A stretch of 64,000 bases of DNA from JAFAXD01 sp051985675 (GCA_051985675.1 JBPYFJ010000029.1:1-64000), one strand, 5' to 3'; shown: positions 18,137 to 27,423, counted from the stretch's first letter. The notes: generated by a model not told the origin, from the sequence alone. Numbers and translations: made by a program.

Positions 18137-19392
18137 GCAGGCCCCGCCACCTGCTGCGTTGGGTGATCGGGTTCGGCGCGCTCGCCGGCGTTGCCATCGG
18201 GTTGTTCTTTTCGATCAACCTGCTGGGCGGCAAGACCGGTGGTCCCGTGCAGGTTGTCAACGCGCCCGCTGACGTGGTGGCGCGCGGCAGGTACCTGGCC
18301 GAAGCCGCGGATTGCGCGGCCTGTCATACGGCTCCCGGCGGTGCGCCATTTGCCGGCGGGCTCGCCCTGCAAAGCGGGTTCGGCACGATCTACGCGACCA
18401 ACATAACGCCCGATCCCGATTATGGAATCGGCCGCTGGAACGCCGACGATTTTTGGCGGGCGCTGCATGCTGGGGTGCGGCGGGACGGCCAACAACTCTA
18501 CCCGGCGATGCCCTACACCTCGTATCGCGGCATGACGCGTGAAGACTCCGATGCGATCTATGCCTATGTGATGCAGCTGCGACCGGCCCACGTGCCGAAC
18601 GCCGTCACCGATCTGCGGTTCCCATTCAACATTCGGTTGGGAATGCGCGGATGGAACCTGTTGTTCCTGACCGATACTCTTCCCGCGGTCTCCGATGGCA
18701 GCTCCCCAGCCTGGCACCGCGGCCGCTACCTGGTCGACGTCCTCGGCCATTGCGGCGAATGCCACACCCCGCGCGGGCTGCTGGGACAGATGGACCTCGC
18801 GCGGCCAATGACCGGCTTTGCGCTCGGCCGCTTCGAGGCGCCCGACATTACCCCGGCCGGCCTGGCCGCGCGCGGTTGGACCGCGGCTGCGTTGCGCGAT
18901 TTCCTCGGCAGTGGGCTAACCGAAGACGGCTCGGCCTTCAGCGATATGCATCCGGTGATCATGCTCAGCAGCCGGCATCTGACACCCAACGACCTGGTCA
19001 AGTCCGTCAAATATCTCATGGGCGATACACCGCCGCCCCCGGCCGCACTGCCGCCTGCTCCGGCGGCGGCGGCGACAACTCAGGGGCGCGTCACCTATTT
19101 GGCGCTGTGCGCCGGGTGCCACGGACTTAACGGAGACGGCATCCCCAATACGGTCGTGCCGATGCGCGGCAACACCACGCTGCGTCTTCCCGATCCGCGC
19201 AATCTGATTGTTTCCATGCTGGACGGGATTGCGGCACAAAATTTCCCTTATCTGCAAAGCATGCAGGCAATGCCGGGGTTTGCCGACAAATTAAGCGATC
19301 AGCAAGCCGCTGATCTTGCCAATTATCTGCGTATCAGTTTCGGCGGACAGAAAGGCGATGTGACGACGGCCGCAGTCCGCGCGCTGCGCTGA
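18133..19392 (+). CDS. Membrane-anchored tri-haem cytochrome c (electron acceptor of the molybdenum hydroxylase)
   Basis: This 419-residue protein has an N-terminal hydrophobic helix (about residues 8-32) and three CxxCH haem sites: CAACH at 61-65, CGECH at 207-211 and CAGCH at 326-330. The domain order resembles the cytochrome subunit of membrane alcohol/aldehyde dehydrogenases (AdhB-like). A proline/alanine-rich linker (PPPPAALPPAPAAAA) precedes the third haem domain. It should carry electrons from the iron-sulfur subunit to the respiratory chain on the periplasmic face. The ATG overlaps the previous stop by four bases. Confidence 0.93.
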   Translation: MSRPRHLLRWVIGFGALAGVAIGLFFSINLLGGKTGGPVQVVNAPADVVARGRYLAEAADCAACHTAPGGAPFAGGLALQSGFGTIYATNITPDPDYGIGRWNADDFWRALHAGVRRDGQQLYPAMPYTSYRGMTREDSDAIYAYVMQLRPAHVPNAVTDLRFPFNIRLGMRGWNLLFLTDTLPAVSDGSSPAWHRGRYLVDVLGHCGECHTPRGLLGQMDLARPMTGFALGRFEAPDITPAGLAARGWTAAALRDFLGSGLTEDGSAFSDMHPVIMLSSRHLTPNDLVKSVKYLMGDTPPPPAALPPAPAAAATTQGRVTYLALCAGCHGLNGDGIPNTVVPMRGNTTLRLPDPRNLIVSMLDGIAAQNFPYLQSMQAMPGFADKLSDQQAADLANYLRISFGGQKGDVTTAAVRALR

Positions 19393-19543
19393 CCTGGCGG
19401 TGACCCGCAGCTCGCAAAGCAAGCCGCGTACCAATGCTGTGTGACGAGCCGGAGCACCTCGTCGCAACCGCGCGCGCCTGATTGCCATTGCCGGCAAGCC
19501 AGCGATAGAATTGCCGCAACATAATCTGGGGAGGAAGCCGAAC

Positions 19544-20848
19544 ATGATCGAAAATCGCAATTTTCCATCGCGTCGCAAGGTCATCAAGGCGATGGGGGCC
19601 GGCGCTGCCGGCGCGTTGACCACGCCCAGGCTGTTTGCCACGGCCCGCGCCGCCGGCCGTCCGGTGAAAATCGGAATGGTGAGCCCGGCCACCGGGCCGA
19701 TCGCCGCCTTCGGCGAGGCCGACCAGTGGGTGCTCGCCGAAGCCCGCAAGGTTCTGGCACCGGGGATCACCATCGCGGGCGAGCAGCACCCGATCGAGAT
19801 CGTCTATCGCGACAGCCAGTCGAACCCCAACCGGGCGTCGGAAGTGACGGCGCAACTCATCAACCGCGACAAGGTCGACATGATGATCGGCTCGTCCACC
19901 GGTGACACCGTGATTCCGGTCGCGGATCAGTGCGAACTCGCCGGCGTTCCCTGCATCACCGCCGACGATCCGTGGGAGGATTTCTTCTTCGGGCGCAAAG
20001 GCAATCCGGCCAAAGGCTTCGAGTGGACCTACCACTTCTTCTGGGGCTTCGGCATGGTCGGCAATCTGTTTGCCGACATGTGGCTGTCGCTGCCGACCAA
20101 CAAAAAGGTGGGCCTGATGCTCACCAACGACCCGGACGGGATCGCCGCCAACAATGAAGACCACGGCATGCCGCCGACGTTCCGGAAGAAGGGTCTCGAG
20201 GTCGTCAATCTCGGGCTTTACCCGCCACTGAGCGAAGACTTCACCGCGCAGATCGGGCAGCTCAAGGCCAACAACTGCGAGATCGCCTGCGGGATTTTCA
20301 ACCCGCCGCAATTCGTGACGTTCTGGACCCAGTGCGCCCAGCAGGGCTATCGCCCCAAGATCATGACCCCGCCCAAGGCGCTGCTGTTCCCCTCGGCGGT
20401 GGAGGCGCTCGGCAACCGCGGGACCGGCACGTCCACCGAGGTGTGGTGGTCGCAGCACCATCCGTTCAAGTCCGGTCTGACCGGTCAGACCGCCCAGCAA
20501 TTCTGCGACGCCTACACGGCGGCGACCGGCAAGCAGTGGACCCAGCCGATCGGGTTCAAGCACGCGAACATCGAAGTCGCGATCGACGTCCTCAAACGCG
20601 CCAAGAAGCTCACGCCCGAGGATATCCGCGACGCCATCAAGACCACCGAGTACAGCTCGCTGGTCGGCCCACTGACCTGGAAGGGAGGCGGGCCCAAGAA
20701 CCCGGTGCCGAACGTGTGCACCACGCCGCTGGTCGGCGGCCAATGGAAGCCGGGCAAAAAGTTCAAATACGATCTCAACATCGTCTACAACAAGAGCGCG
20801 CCCGAAATCCCTCTCGACAGCCCGTTCGAAGCGATTTCGTACTCGTAG
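19544..20848 (+). CDS. Branched-chain amino acid/amide-type ABC substrate-binding protein, Tat-type leader (Liv operon 2)
   Basis: This 434-residue receptor starts at an ATG after GGGGAGGAAG. The leader PSRRKVIKAMGAGAAGAL is a twin-arginine-like signal ending near TARAAG. The mature part begins VKIGMVSPATGPIAAFGEADQW, typical of Peripla_BP_6 proteins. Long aromatic stretches (WEDFFFGRKGNP and WTYHFFWGFGMVGN) place it in the larger subfamily that transports amides or aromatic compounds rather than simple amino acids. It is the first gene of a five-gene transporter operon. The molybdenum hydroxylase ends 150 bases upstream, so substrate uptake and oxidation may be linked; that is inference. Confidence 0.9.
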   Translation: MIENRNFPSRRKVIKAMGAGAAGALTTPRLFATARAAGRPVKIGMVSPATGPIAAFGEADQWVLAEARKVLAPGITIAGEQHPIEIVYRDSQSNPNRASEVTAQLINRDKVDMMIGSSTGDTVIPVADQCELAGVPCITADDPWEDFFFGRKGNPAKGFEWTYHFFWGFGMVGNLFADMWLSLPTNKKVGLMLTNDPDGIAANNEDHGMPPTFRKKGLEVVNLGLYPPLSEDFTAQIGQLKANNCEIACGIFNPPQFVTFWTQCAQQGYRPKIMTPPKALLFPSAVEALGNRGTGTSTEVWWSQHHPFKSGLTGQTAQQFCDAYTAATGKQWTQPIGFKHANIEVAIDVLKRAKKLTPEDIRDAIKTTEYSSLVGPLTWKGGGPKNPVPNVCTTPLVGGQWKPGKKFKYDLNIVYNKSAPEIPLDSPFEAISYS

Positions 20849-20854
20849 TTCAAC

Positions 20855-21580
20855 ATGCCCGTTCTGCTCGAGCTCGCCGGAGTCTCGAAATTCTACGGCG
20901 CGCTCCGAGCGACCGATAACCTCACCCTCGCGGTCGAGGAGGGTGAGGCGCTCGGCGTCATCGGACCGAATGGCGCCGGCAAGTCGACCATGTTCAATCT
21001 GATCACCGGCGACGTCGCACCCGATGCCGGGCGGGTCATGTTCGCCGGCACCGACATCACCGCGCAGGCGCCGCACGCCCGCTCGCGGCTTGGGATTGGG
21101 CGCTCCTATCAGATTCCCCAGCCGTTCACCCATATGACGGTGTTCGAGAACCTGCTGGTCGGCGCGATCTTCGGTGGCCGCCGCAGCGAGCGCGAAAGCT
21201 ACGCGCACTGCGCCGACGTGCTGGAATTGACCGAGCTGATCGGGCGCGCGAACGTGCCGGCCCGCACACTGACGTTGTTGCAGCGCAAGCGGCTCGAGCT
21301 CGCGCGCGCGCTCGCGCTCGATCCCAAACTGCTCCTGCTGGACGAGATCGCCGGCGGGCTTTCCGAGCACGAGACCCACGCACTGGTCGGAACCATCCGG
21401 GCGATCCACGCCCGCGGCACCACCATCGTGTGGATCGAGCACATTGTGCACGCGCTGGTCTCGGTTGCGAGCCGGCTGATCGTCATGAATTTCGGACAGA
21501 AGCTGGCGGAGGGCGCTCCCAAGGCAGTGATGGCGGACGCGCGGGTGAAGGAGGTCTACATGGGGATTCCCGCCGCATGA
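20855..21580 (+). CDS. Branched-chain amino acid-type ABC transporter ATPase, LivG-like (operon 2)
   Basis: This 241-residue ATPase has Walker A (GPNGAGKST) and Walker B (LLLLDEIAGGLSEHE, with Ile-Ala where Pro is usual). The signature position reads LTLLQRKRLEL instead of LSGGQ. The Q-loop region IGRSYQIPQPFTHMTVFENL is typical of LivG. It follows the receptor gene after only six bases and ends in an ATGA overlap with LivF. A long antisense open frame covers this gene and the next but has no family features. Confidence 0.92.
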   Translation: MPVLLELAGVSKFYGALRATDNLTLAVEEGEALGVIGPNGAGKSTMFNLITGDVAPDAGRVMFAGTDITAQAPHARSRLGIGRSYQIPQPFTHMTVFENLLVGAIFGGRRSERESYAHCADVLELTELIGRANVPARTLTLLQRKRLELARALALDPKLLLLDEIAGGLSEHETHALVGTIRAIHARGTTIVWIEHIVHALVSVASRLIVMNFGQKLAEGAPKAVMADARVKEVYMGIPAA

Positions 21581-22275
21581 GCCTGTTGCAAACACGCGCG
21601 CTGCGCGCATTCTACGGCGATTTCCAGGCGCTGTTCGATATCGACGTCAGCGTGGACGAGGGCGATACGATCGCGGTGATCGGCGCCAACGGTGCGGGCA
21701 AGACCACGTTCCTGCGCGCGGTTGCCGGCGTACTGCCGTGCGGCAACGACATGGTGATGTTCGACGGGCGCCCGGTCGGCGGACTCACGGCGCACGAGAT
21801 CGTGCGGCTCGGCATCGCCATGGTGCCGGAAGGCCGCCGACTGTTTCCAAGCCTGTCGGTTGAGGAAAATCTCCTGCTCGGCGCCCACAGCGGCCGCACC
21901 GGCGCGTGGACGCTGGCGCGCGTCTATGAGCTGTTCCCGATGCTTGCCCAGCATCGCGACCGGCCAGCGACCCTGCTCTCCGGCGGCCAGCAGCAGATGA
22001 CTGCGATCGGGCGCGCGCTGATGTCGAACCCGCGTCTGCTGCTGTGCGATGAACTTTCGCTCGGACTGGCGCCGGTTGTGATCCGCGACATCTACGCGCG
22101 GCTGTCGACCATTACCGGCGAGGGCATGACGCTCATCATCGTCGAGCAGGACATCAACCGGGCGCTCGACGCGTCAGCCCGGTTCTACTGTTTCCTCGAA
22201 GGCAGGGTCGCCCTCACCGCGCCGAGCCATGGTTTCGACCGCGCGGCGATCACCAGCGCATATTTCGGTGTGTAG
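21577..22275 (+). CDS. Branched-chain amino acid-type ABC transporter ATPase, LivF-like (operon 2)
   Basis: This 232-residue ATPase has Walker A (GANGAGKTT), a canonical signature (LLSGGQQQM) and a modified Walker B end (LLLCDELSLGLAP). The PEGRRLFPSLSVEENLL block fits LivF. The ATG overlaps the LivG stop by four bases and the permease starts three bases after its own stop. It is the catalytic partner of the signature-degenerate LivG upstream. Confidence 0.92.
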   Translation: MSLLQTRALRAFYGDFQALFDIDVSVDEGDTIAVIGANGAGKTTFLRAVAGVLPCGNDMVMFDGRPVGGLTAHEIVRLGIAMVPEGRRLFPSLSVEENLLLGAHSGRTGAWTLARVYELFPMLAQHRDRPATLLSGGQQQMTAIGRALMSNPRLLLCDELSLGLAPVVIRDIYARLSTITGEGMTLIIVEQDINRALDASARFYCFLEGRVALTAPSHGFDRAAITSAYFGV

Positions 22276-22278
22276 GCG

Positions 22279-23142
22279 ATGAACGCCGTGCAGATTGTCA
22301 TCCAGGGCGCGCTGCTGGGCGGCCTTTACGCGCTGTTCGCGATCGGTCTCTCGCTGTCGTTCGGCATCATGCGGCTGGTCAACATCGCGCACGGCGATTT
22401 GATCGTGCTGTCGGCCTATGTCGGCCTGATGGTGATCAACGTGACCGGGATGTATCCGATCGCCACGCTCGTGATCGTGATGCCGGTGATGTTCTGCCTC
22501 GGCTACCTGCTGCAGCGTGGGCTATTGAACCAGACGTTGAGCGGTGGCCTGCTGCCGCCGCTGCTGGTCACGTTCGGCCTCTCCGTGATCATCGAAAACC
22601 TGCTGCTGGAGGCGTTCGGCGCGGACAATCGCCGCCTGCAGGCCGGCGCGCTCGAGACCCAGAGCATCGCGGTCGGCGGCATCGCGATCGGGGTCTATCC
22701 GCTGATCGTGTTCGCGACCGCGATCGTGGCGATCGCCGGCCTGCAGATCCTGTTCTACCGCACTGCGCTGGGCCGCGCGTTTCGCGCCACCTCGGATGAT
22801 GCCGAAACTGCCGAGCTGATGGGGATCGACAATCGCCATCTCTATGCGCTCGGGCTGGCGATCGCCATGATCTTCACTGCGCTCGCCGGCGTGCTGATGG
22901 CGATCCGTACCAACTTTGATCCGGCCGCCGGCCCGATCCGGCTGATCTTCGCGTTTGAAGCGGTGATCATCGGCGGTCTCGGCAGCCTGTGGGGCACGCT
23001 GCTCGGCGGCATGGTGCTCGGGATCGCCCAGGCGATTGGCGCGGCGCTGTCGCCGACCTGGCAGATCCTCGCCGGCCACATCGCGTTTCTCATCATTCTG
23101 ATCATCCGCCCAAGCGGGTTTTTCCCGCGCACGAGGGACTGA
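22279..23142 (+). CDS. Branched-chain amino acid-type ABC transporter permease, LivH-like (operon 2)
   Basis: This 287-residue membrane protein has the LivH signature IQGALLGGLYALFAIGLSLSFG and MRLVNIAHGDLIVLSAY at its start. The coupling region RATSDDAETAELMGID is conserved near residue 170. About eight hydrophobic helices are present, and the C-terminus IIRPSGFFP is typical of the family. The TGA overlaps the next ATG by one base. Gene order is receptor, G, F, H, M, in contrast to receptor, H, M, G, F in the first Liv operon, so the two operons are not a simple recent duplication. Confidence 0.92.
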   Translation: MNAVQIVIQGALLGGLYALFAIGLSLSFGIMRLVNIAHGDLIVLSAYVGLMVINVTGMYPIATLVIVMPVMFCLGYLLQRGLLNQTLSGGLLPPLLVTFGLSVIIENLLLEAFGADNRRLQAGALETQSIAVGGIAIGVYPLIVFATAIVAIAGLQILFYRTALGRAFRATSDDAETAELMGIDNRHLYALGLAIAMIFTALAGVLMAIRTNFDPAAGPIRLIFAFEAVIIGGLGSLWGTLLGGMVLGIAQAIGAALSPTWQILAGHIAFLIILIIRPSGFFPRTRD

Positions 23143-24143
23143 TGACGCCGTTCAAAGTCGAGCGCGCGACGCGCGAAAGCCGGGCCTTCGCGGTTATTGC
23201 GATCGCGATCGTCGTGTTGCTCGCGAGCCTGCCCTACTGGGGCGATTCCGGCACCATGCGACTGGTCTCGGAAATGGCCTATTACCTTGCGCTGGCGCAG
23301 CTGTGGAACCTGCTCGCCGGCTACGCCGGCCTGGTCTCGGTCGGGCAGCAGGCATTTGTCGGGGTCGGCGGTTACACGCTGTTCTACCTCTCGAGCCAGT
23401 TCGGCGTGCACCCGCTGCTTGCGCTGGCGCTTGCGGCGCCGGTCTGCGCACTCATGTCGGTACCGATGGCGCTGCTGGTGTTTCGGTTGCGCGGCGCGTA
23501 TTTCGCGGTCGGCACCTGGGTGTTGGCGGAGGCGCTGCAGCTCGGCGTCGGCCTGATGACGCCGCTGGGCGCCGGATCCGGCATGAGTCTCACGCCTGCG
23601 ATCGTGCGCGAGATCGCACCCGACCGGGCGGGCCGCGAACTCATCGTCTATTGGATCTCGCTCGCAATTGCCGTTGCGGTTTGCGCCACCGTTTATCTGC
23701 TGTTGCGCTCCAAGCACGGGCTGGCGCTAACCGCGATCCGGGACTCGGAGCGCGCTTCGGAGAGCCTTGGCGTCGACACCTACAGCACCAAAATGATGAT
23801 CTACGTGGTGACTGCGGCCGCAACCGGCGTGGTGGGGGCATTCATCTTCCTACAGAAACTACGCGTCTCGCCCGAAGCCGGCTTCAGCATCAACGACTGG
23901 ACCGTGGTGGTGATCTTCATGGTGGTGATCGGCGGCATCGGCACGCTCGAGGGTCCGATCGTCGGCATGTTGATCTATTTCGCGCTACGCGAAGTGCTGG
24001 CGGATTACGGCACCTGGTACCTGATCCTGCTGGGCGTGGTCGCGGTCGCAATCATGCTGCGCGCGCGCGAGGGGATCTGGGGTTTGGCGGCGCAGAGGTT
24101 CAATTTGCACTTGTTCTCGGTGCGCCGGTATTTGACGCGGTAG
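23142..24143 (+). CDS. Branched-chain amino acid-type ABC transporter permease, LivM-like (operon 2)
   Basis: This 333-residue permease of the LivM family has the conserved NLLAGYAGLVSVGQQAFVGVGGY block near residues 55-77, the coupling region RDSERASESLGVDT and the GGIGTLEGPIVG motif. Eight to nine hydrophobic helices are expected. It closes operon 2; no clear terminator hairpin follows in the next 100 bases. The region immediately downstream changes in composition, marking the edge of the lower-GC segment. Confidence 0.92.
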   Translation: MTPFKVERATRESRAFAVIAIAIVVLLASLPYWGDSGTMRLVSEMAYYLALAQLWNLLAGYAGLVSVGQQAFVGVGGYTLFYLSSQFGVHPLLALALAAPVCALMSVPMALLVFRLRGAYFAVGTWVLAEALQLGVGLMTPLGAGSGMSLTPAIVREIAPDRAGRELIVYWISLAIAVAVCATVYLLLRSKHGLALTAIRDSERASESLGVDTYSTKMMIYVVTAAATGVVGAFIFLQKLRVSPEAGFSINDWTVVVIFMVVIGGIGTLEGPIVGMLIYFALREVLADYGTWYLILLGVVAVAIMLRAREGIWGLAAQRFNLHLFSVRRYLTR

Positions 24144-24288
24144 ATCTTACTAGCCTAGATGGACTCGTAGGTGCCAGGCTTCATGGAAGCGGCAATGAAC
24201 ATACCCAAGAATGAGCGCGTTGCATTCGCGAAAAAGTATAAGTCAAAATGGGGAATAACAGCGCGGTCTGACTAGAAGGGGTCCCGCC

Positions 24289-24435
24289 ATGAGTTGGAAA
24301 GACTTATTGAGTGATAAAAGGGTCATCTTAGTCGATGATCGGGTCCGCGCAGTCGATCGGAATTCAATTTCCGGGATTATCGGTCAATCGGGTAATCCAG
24401 CCTCGCGCAACGCGGCCTCGAATTGCTCGCGCTGA
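24289..24435 (+). CDS. Possible short gene or truncated gene start (48 aa)
   Basis: A 48-codon frame, MSWKDLLSDKRVILVDDR..., starts at an ATG 8 bases after AGAAGGGG. The first residues, SWKDLLSDKRV, resemble the N-termini of some dGTPase and HEPN-type proteins, but the similarity stops there. Its end overlaps the 3' end of the convergent cyclase gene. It may be the remnant of a gene cut during formation of this region, or chance. No function is proposed. Confidence 0.25.
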   Translation: MSWKDLLSDKRVILVDDRVRAVDRNSISGIIGQSGNPASRNAASNCSR

Positions 24436-27362
24436 ATGGGGCGGCTAAGACCGGCACGCGTAAACGCCGGGATAGTGAACCCCGGCTGTAATGTGCAAAC
24501 GCGCTGCGCCTCCAAGCGCGCATCCTCTAGCCGTCCAAGGCGAACGTAGCTTGCCGCGAGCAACACATGGGGGACATGGAATGCTGGGCTGGACTGGATC
24601 GCTTGAAGGGCAGCCTCGGCCGCTTGCGCAAAGCGCTCCGTCAGGAAATAAGCAAAAGCCAATGCGGTTTCCGGTATGTAGCGCAGTGGATCCAACGGGC
24701 TGAGTCGAATCGACTGGGTGGCCTGCTCGATAGCTTTATCGTAGTTGCCGACAAACATGTTTACCTGGGCGGCGCGACCGAGCGCGAGTGCGGAGTTCGG
24801 ATTGATCGCAAGCGCCTTATCGAGCGCTCTGAGCCCAGTATCGAAATCACGCTCCTCAAACGCCAGCACGAACGCGGCGTTGGCCAAGGCCATCGCATCG
24901 TCCGTTCCGATCGTCAAGGTGGCGCGAGCATGTCGGACAGCTGACGCCAAGCTTTCTGGATCACCTCCGCCGCGAGTGTATTGAACATGATGGCAATAGG
25001 CAGCAAGGGCATGTGCTGCCGCGTAATCGGGATCAATCTTGAGCGCGGCTTCGATATATTCGAGCGCCTTGGCGCTATCGGTTAGAGAATGTGATCCCCT
25101 GCGCGGCAAGGCTCGCAGGTATAAGTCGTAAGCGTCGAGATTCTCGGGGCGCTTACGGGCGGCCCGCTCGATCTCCGCACGGCGCACGTTCGGCTCAATC
25201 GCTCCAACGGTGCTCCCGGCGAGTCGGTCCTGTAGGTCAAACACATCGTCGATTGCACCCTCGTATTTGTCAGCCCACAAATGGTTGCCGGTCACGGCGT
25301 CGACGAGTTGCACGGTGATACGCAGCCGGTTGCCTCCTTTGCGCACGCTACCTTCAAGCACATAGCGCACGCCGAGTTCGCGACCTATTTGGCGCACGTC
25401 CACGGCCTTGCCCTTGTATGTGAAACTCGAATTACGGGCGATCACGAACAAGTCCTTGAAACGGGACAGCGCGGTGGTGATGTCCTCCACGATACCATCC
25501 GCGAAGTATTCCTGTTCCGGGTCACCGCTCATGTTTTGGAACGGCAGAACAGCTATTGACGGCTTGTCTGGAAGCGCTAGCGAGGGCTCATCAGGGAGGC
25601 CCGCTTTTCGTAGGCCTTTCAGAAAGTGTTCGTAATCAGCAGACCGCTGCCTAAACCGCATGGGAGTGCGCCTGTAGGCTTCAACATTCGCGGGCGAAAT
25701 CTCAATCGCCCGCTGAAGCGCCTTTTTGGCTTCCTCTACCCGATCCAATTGAGCAAGCGCTGCCGCCTTCCAGAGATAGCCTAAGGGGTGGTCTGGTCGC
25801 AGCCGGATGACGCGATCCGAAGCCTCGAGCCCGGCAGAGTAATCGTGCGCGAAATAATGCCCAATCGAGGACCATTGGGTCCACGTCCACAGCATCGGAT
25901 CATGCGGGCTAATGCGCATTGCTTTACGAAGGCCGGCCTGTCCGTCGCCCAAATAATCAACAAGATTACTGAGGCCACCTAAAAATCCGACCGCCCAGGC
26001 ATTATTCGGATTCAGATTCACGGCCTGCTGCGCAAAAGGCACCGCCTCATCAGCGTCACCTTTCAGCATCAAGGCAAAGCTGACAACAAGGTGTGCCATC
26101 GGGTCGGCATCGTCCAGTTTCAAGGCGCGCTGCGCCAAAGGCAACGCCACGCTCACGCAGTCCTCCGCCGGCCGCGAGACATAAACCCAGCAGTCCCAAA
26201 CATGGGTTAGCGCTAGCCCGTAAAATCCGCCAGCGAAGCCGGGATCGAGGTCGATGGTACGTTGGAAGAATGCCTTGGCTTGGTCGTTCTCGCTGGGTTC
26301 CTGCTTCAGAAAATGCCAAAGACCGCGATGATAAGCTTCCCAAGCGACCAAACTGTCGGGAGGCTTGCGGCTGACACGCAGCCGCTTTGCTTGCGCCATA
26401 GCGGGCTCGATAGCGATGGCCACGCACTCCGTGATTTCGTCTTGCACGGCGAAGATGTCGGTGAGATCTCGGTCGTACCGCTCGGCCCAAAGATGAACCC
26501 CGGTAGCCGCTTCGACAAGCTGGCCGGTAATGCGAACGCGTTTGCCCGATTTTCGAACGCTGCCTTCAAGCACATACCGAACACCGAGTGCCCGGCCGAT
26601 CTGCTTTACGTCGACATTCCGGCCCTTATAGGTGAAGCTTGAGTTACGAGCGATGACGAAGAGCCAACGCGATTTTGACAAAGCGGTGATAATGTCCTCA
26701 GCAATGCCGTCAGTAAAGTATTCCTGCTCCACATCACCACTCATGTTTTGGAAAGCCAGTACAGCAATCGACGGTTTGTCGGGCAACGGCAGGTTTGTTA
26801 AGTGTTCGCCCGTCGAGACACCAGCGGCGTTGCCGCCACTCCGCATCCGATAAACACGCACCGGCTGCGCAATGTTCTTTAGTTTCTGTTCGCCAATGTC
26901 CTCGAATGACGCGTCGAGCTTACCGCGCACCTGTCTGTAGACATCCTCGGAGATGCAAACGCCCCCTGGCGCAGCAATGCCTTCAAGCCGCACCGCTATG
27001 TTGACGCCATCTCCGAAAATGTCGCCTTCTTCGATGACGATGTCACCAATATTGATACCGATACGAAATTCAATCCGACGGTCTTGAGGAATGTTAATCG
27101 CACGGTCGGCCATTTCGCTCTGGGTTTCCAGGGCGCACCGTACCGCGTCCACGGCGCTTGCAAACTCAACTAGCGCCCCATCGCCCGTGTTTTTGAAAAT
27201 GCGGCCCCGGTGCTTGGTGATCTTGGGGTCAATGAGGGACTTGCGCAGGGCTTTCAGCGCCGCGAGGGTTCCTTCTTCGTCGATGCCCACTAATCGGCTG
27301 TAGCCCACCACGTCGGCCGCGAGGATGGCCGCTAGTCTTCGCTCAATCCTCTCGTCGCCCAT
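24384..27362 (-). CDS. Class III adenylate/guanylate cyclase with duplicated TolB-like/TPR modules
   Basis: This 992-residue protein starts with a class III nucleotidyl cyclase domain (residues about 8-145). Metal-binding aspartates are in AADVVGYSR (Asp17) and KNTGDGALVEF (Asp61), and the transition-state pair Asn121/Arg125 is in FGDGVNIAVRLE. Two similar modules follow, at about 191-592 and 596-992. Each opens with LPDKPSIAVL(A/P)FQNMSGD, runs through SSFTYKG, GVRYVLEGSVRK and HLWA(E/D)(R/K)Y blocks (TolB/FlgO-like) into TPR repeats, and ends with the same (R/E)AGLPD motif. Related cyclases usually have one such module. No membrane helix is obvious. It is the last gene of a kinase-regulator-cyclase operon, 61 bases downstream of the response regulator. 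Confidence 0.9.
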   Translation of the reverse strand: MGDERIERRLAAILAADVVGYSRLVGIDEEGTLAALKALRKSLIDPKITKHRGRIFKNTGDGALVEFASAVDAVRCALETQSEMADRAINIPQDRRIEFRIGINIGDIVIEEGDIFGDGVNIAVRLEGIAAPGGVCISEDVYRQVRGKLDASFEDIGEQKLKNIAQPVRVYRMRSGGNAAGVSTGEHLTNLPLPDKPSIAVLAFQNMSGDVEQEYFTDGIAEDIITALSKSRWLFVIARNSSFTYKGRNVDVKQIGRALGVRYVLEGSVRKSGKRVRITGQLVEAATGVHLWAERYDRDLTDIFAVQDEITECVAIAIEPAMAQAKRLRVSRKPPDSLVAWEAYHRGLWHFLKQEPSENDQAKAFFQRTIDLDPGFAGGFYGLALTHVWDCWVYVSRPAEDCVSVALPLAQRALKLDDADPMAHLVVSFALMLKGDADEAVPFAQQAVNLNPNNAWAVGFLGGLSNLVDYLGDGQAGLRKAMRISPHDPMLWTWTQWSSIGHYFAHDYSAGLEASDRVIRLRPDHPLGYLWKAAALAQLDRVEEAKKALQRAIEISPANVEAYRRTPMRFRQRSADYEHFLKGLRKAGLPDEPSLALPDKPSIAVLPFQNMSGDPEQEYFADGIVEDITTALSRFKDLFVIARNSSFTYKGKAVDVRQIGRELGVRYVLEGSVRKGGNRLRITVQLVDAVTGNHLWADKYEGAIDDVFDLQDRLAGSTVGAIEPNVRRAEIERAARKRPENLDAYDLYLRALPRRGSHSLTDSAKALEYIEAALKIDPDYAAAHALAAYCHHVQYTRGGGDPESLASAVRHARATLTIGTDDAMALANAAFVLAFEERDFDTGLRALDKALAINPNSALALGRAAQVNMFVGNYDKAIEQATQSIRLSPLDPLRYIPETALAFAYFLTERFAQAAEAALQAIQSSPAFHVPHVLLAASYVRLGRLEDARLEAQRVCTLQPGFTIPAFTRAGLSRPIQREQFEAALREAGLPD

Positions 27363-27423
27363 TCACGCCCCGCGATACGTCTATAAGACTGTAGCTACCT
27401 CCGATTACCGGAGGCGGCTTTAC

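Noticed and set aside
19334..21610. A 758-codon open frame antisense to the receptor and ATPases of Liv operon 2
   Set aside because: It is a by-product of GC-rich codon use on the other strand. Its translation is Arg/Gly/Asp-rich with no family motif, whereas the sense frames have clear Walker and receptor motifs.
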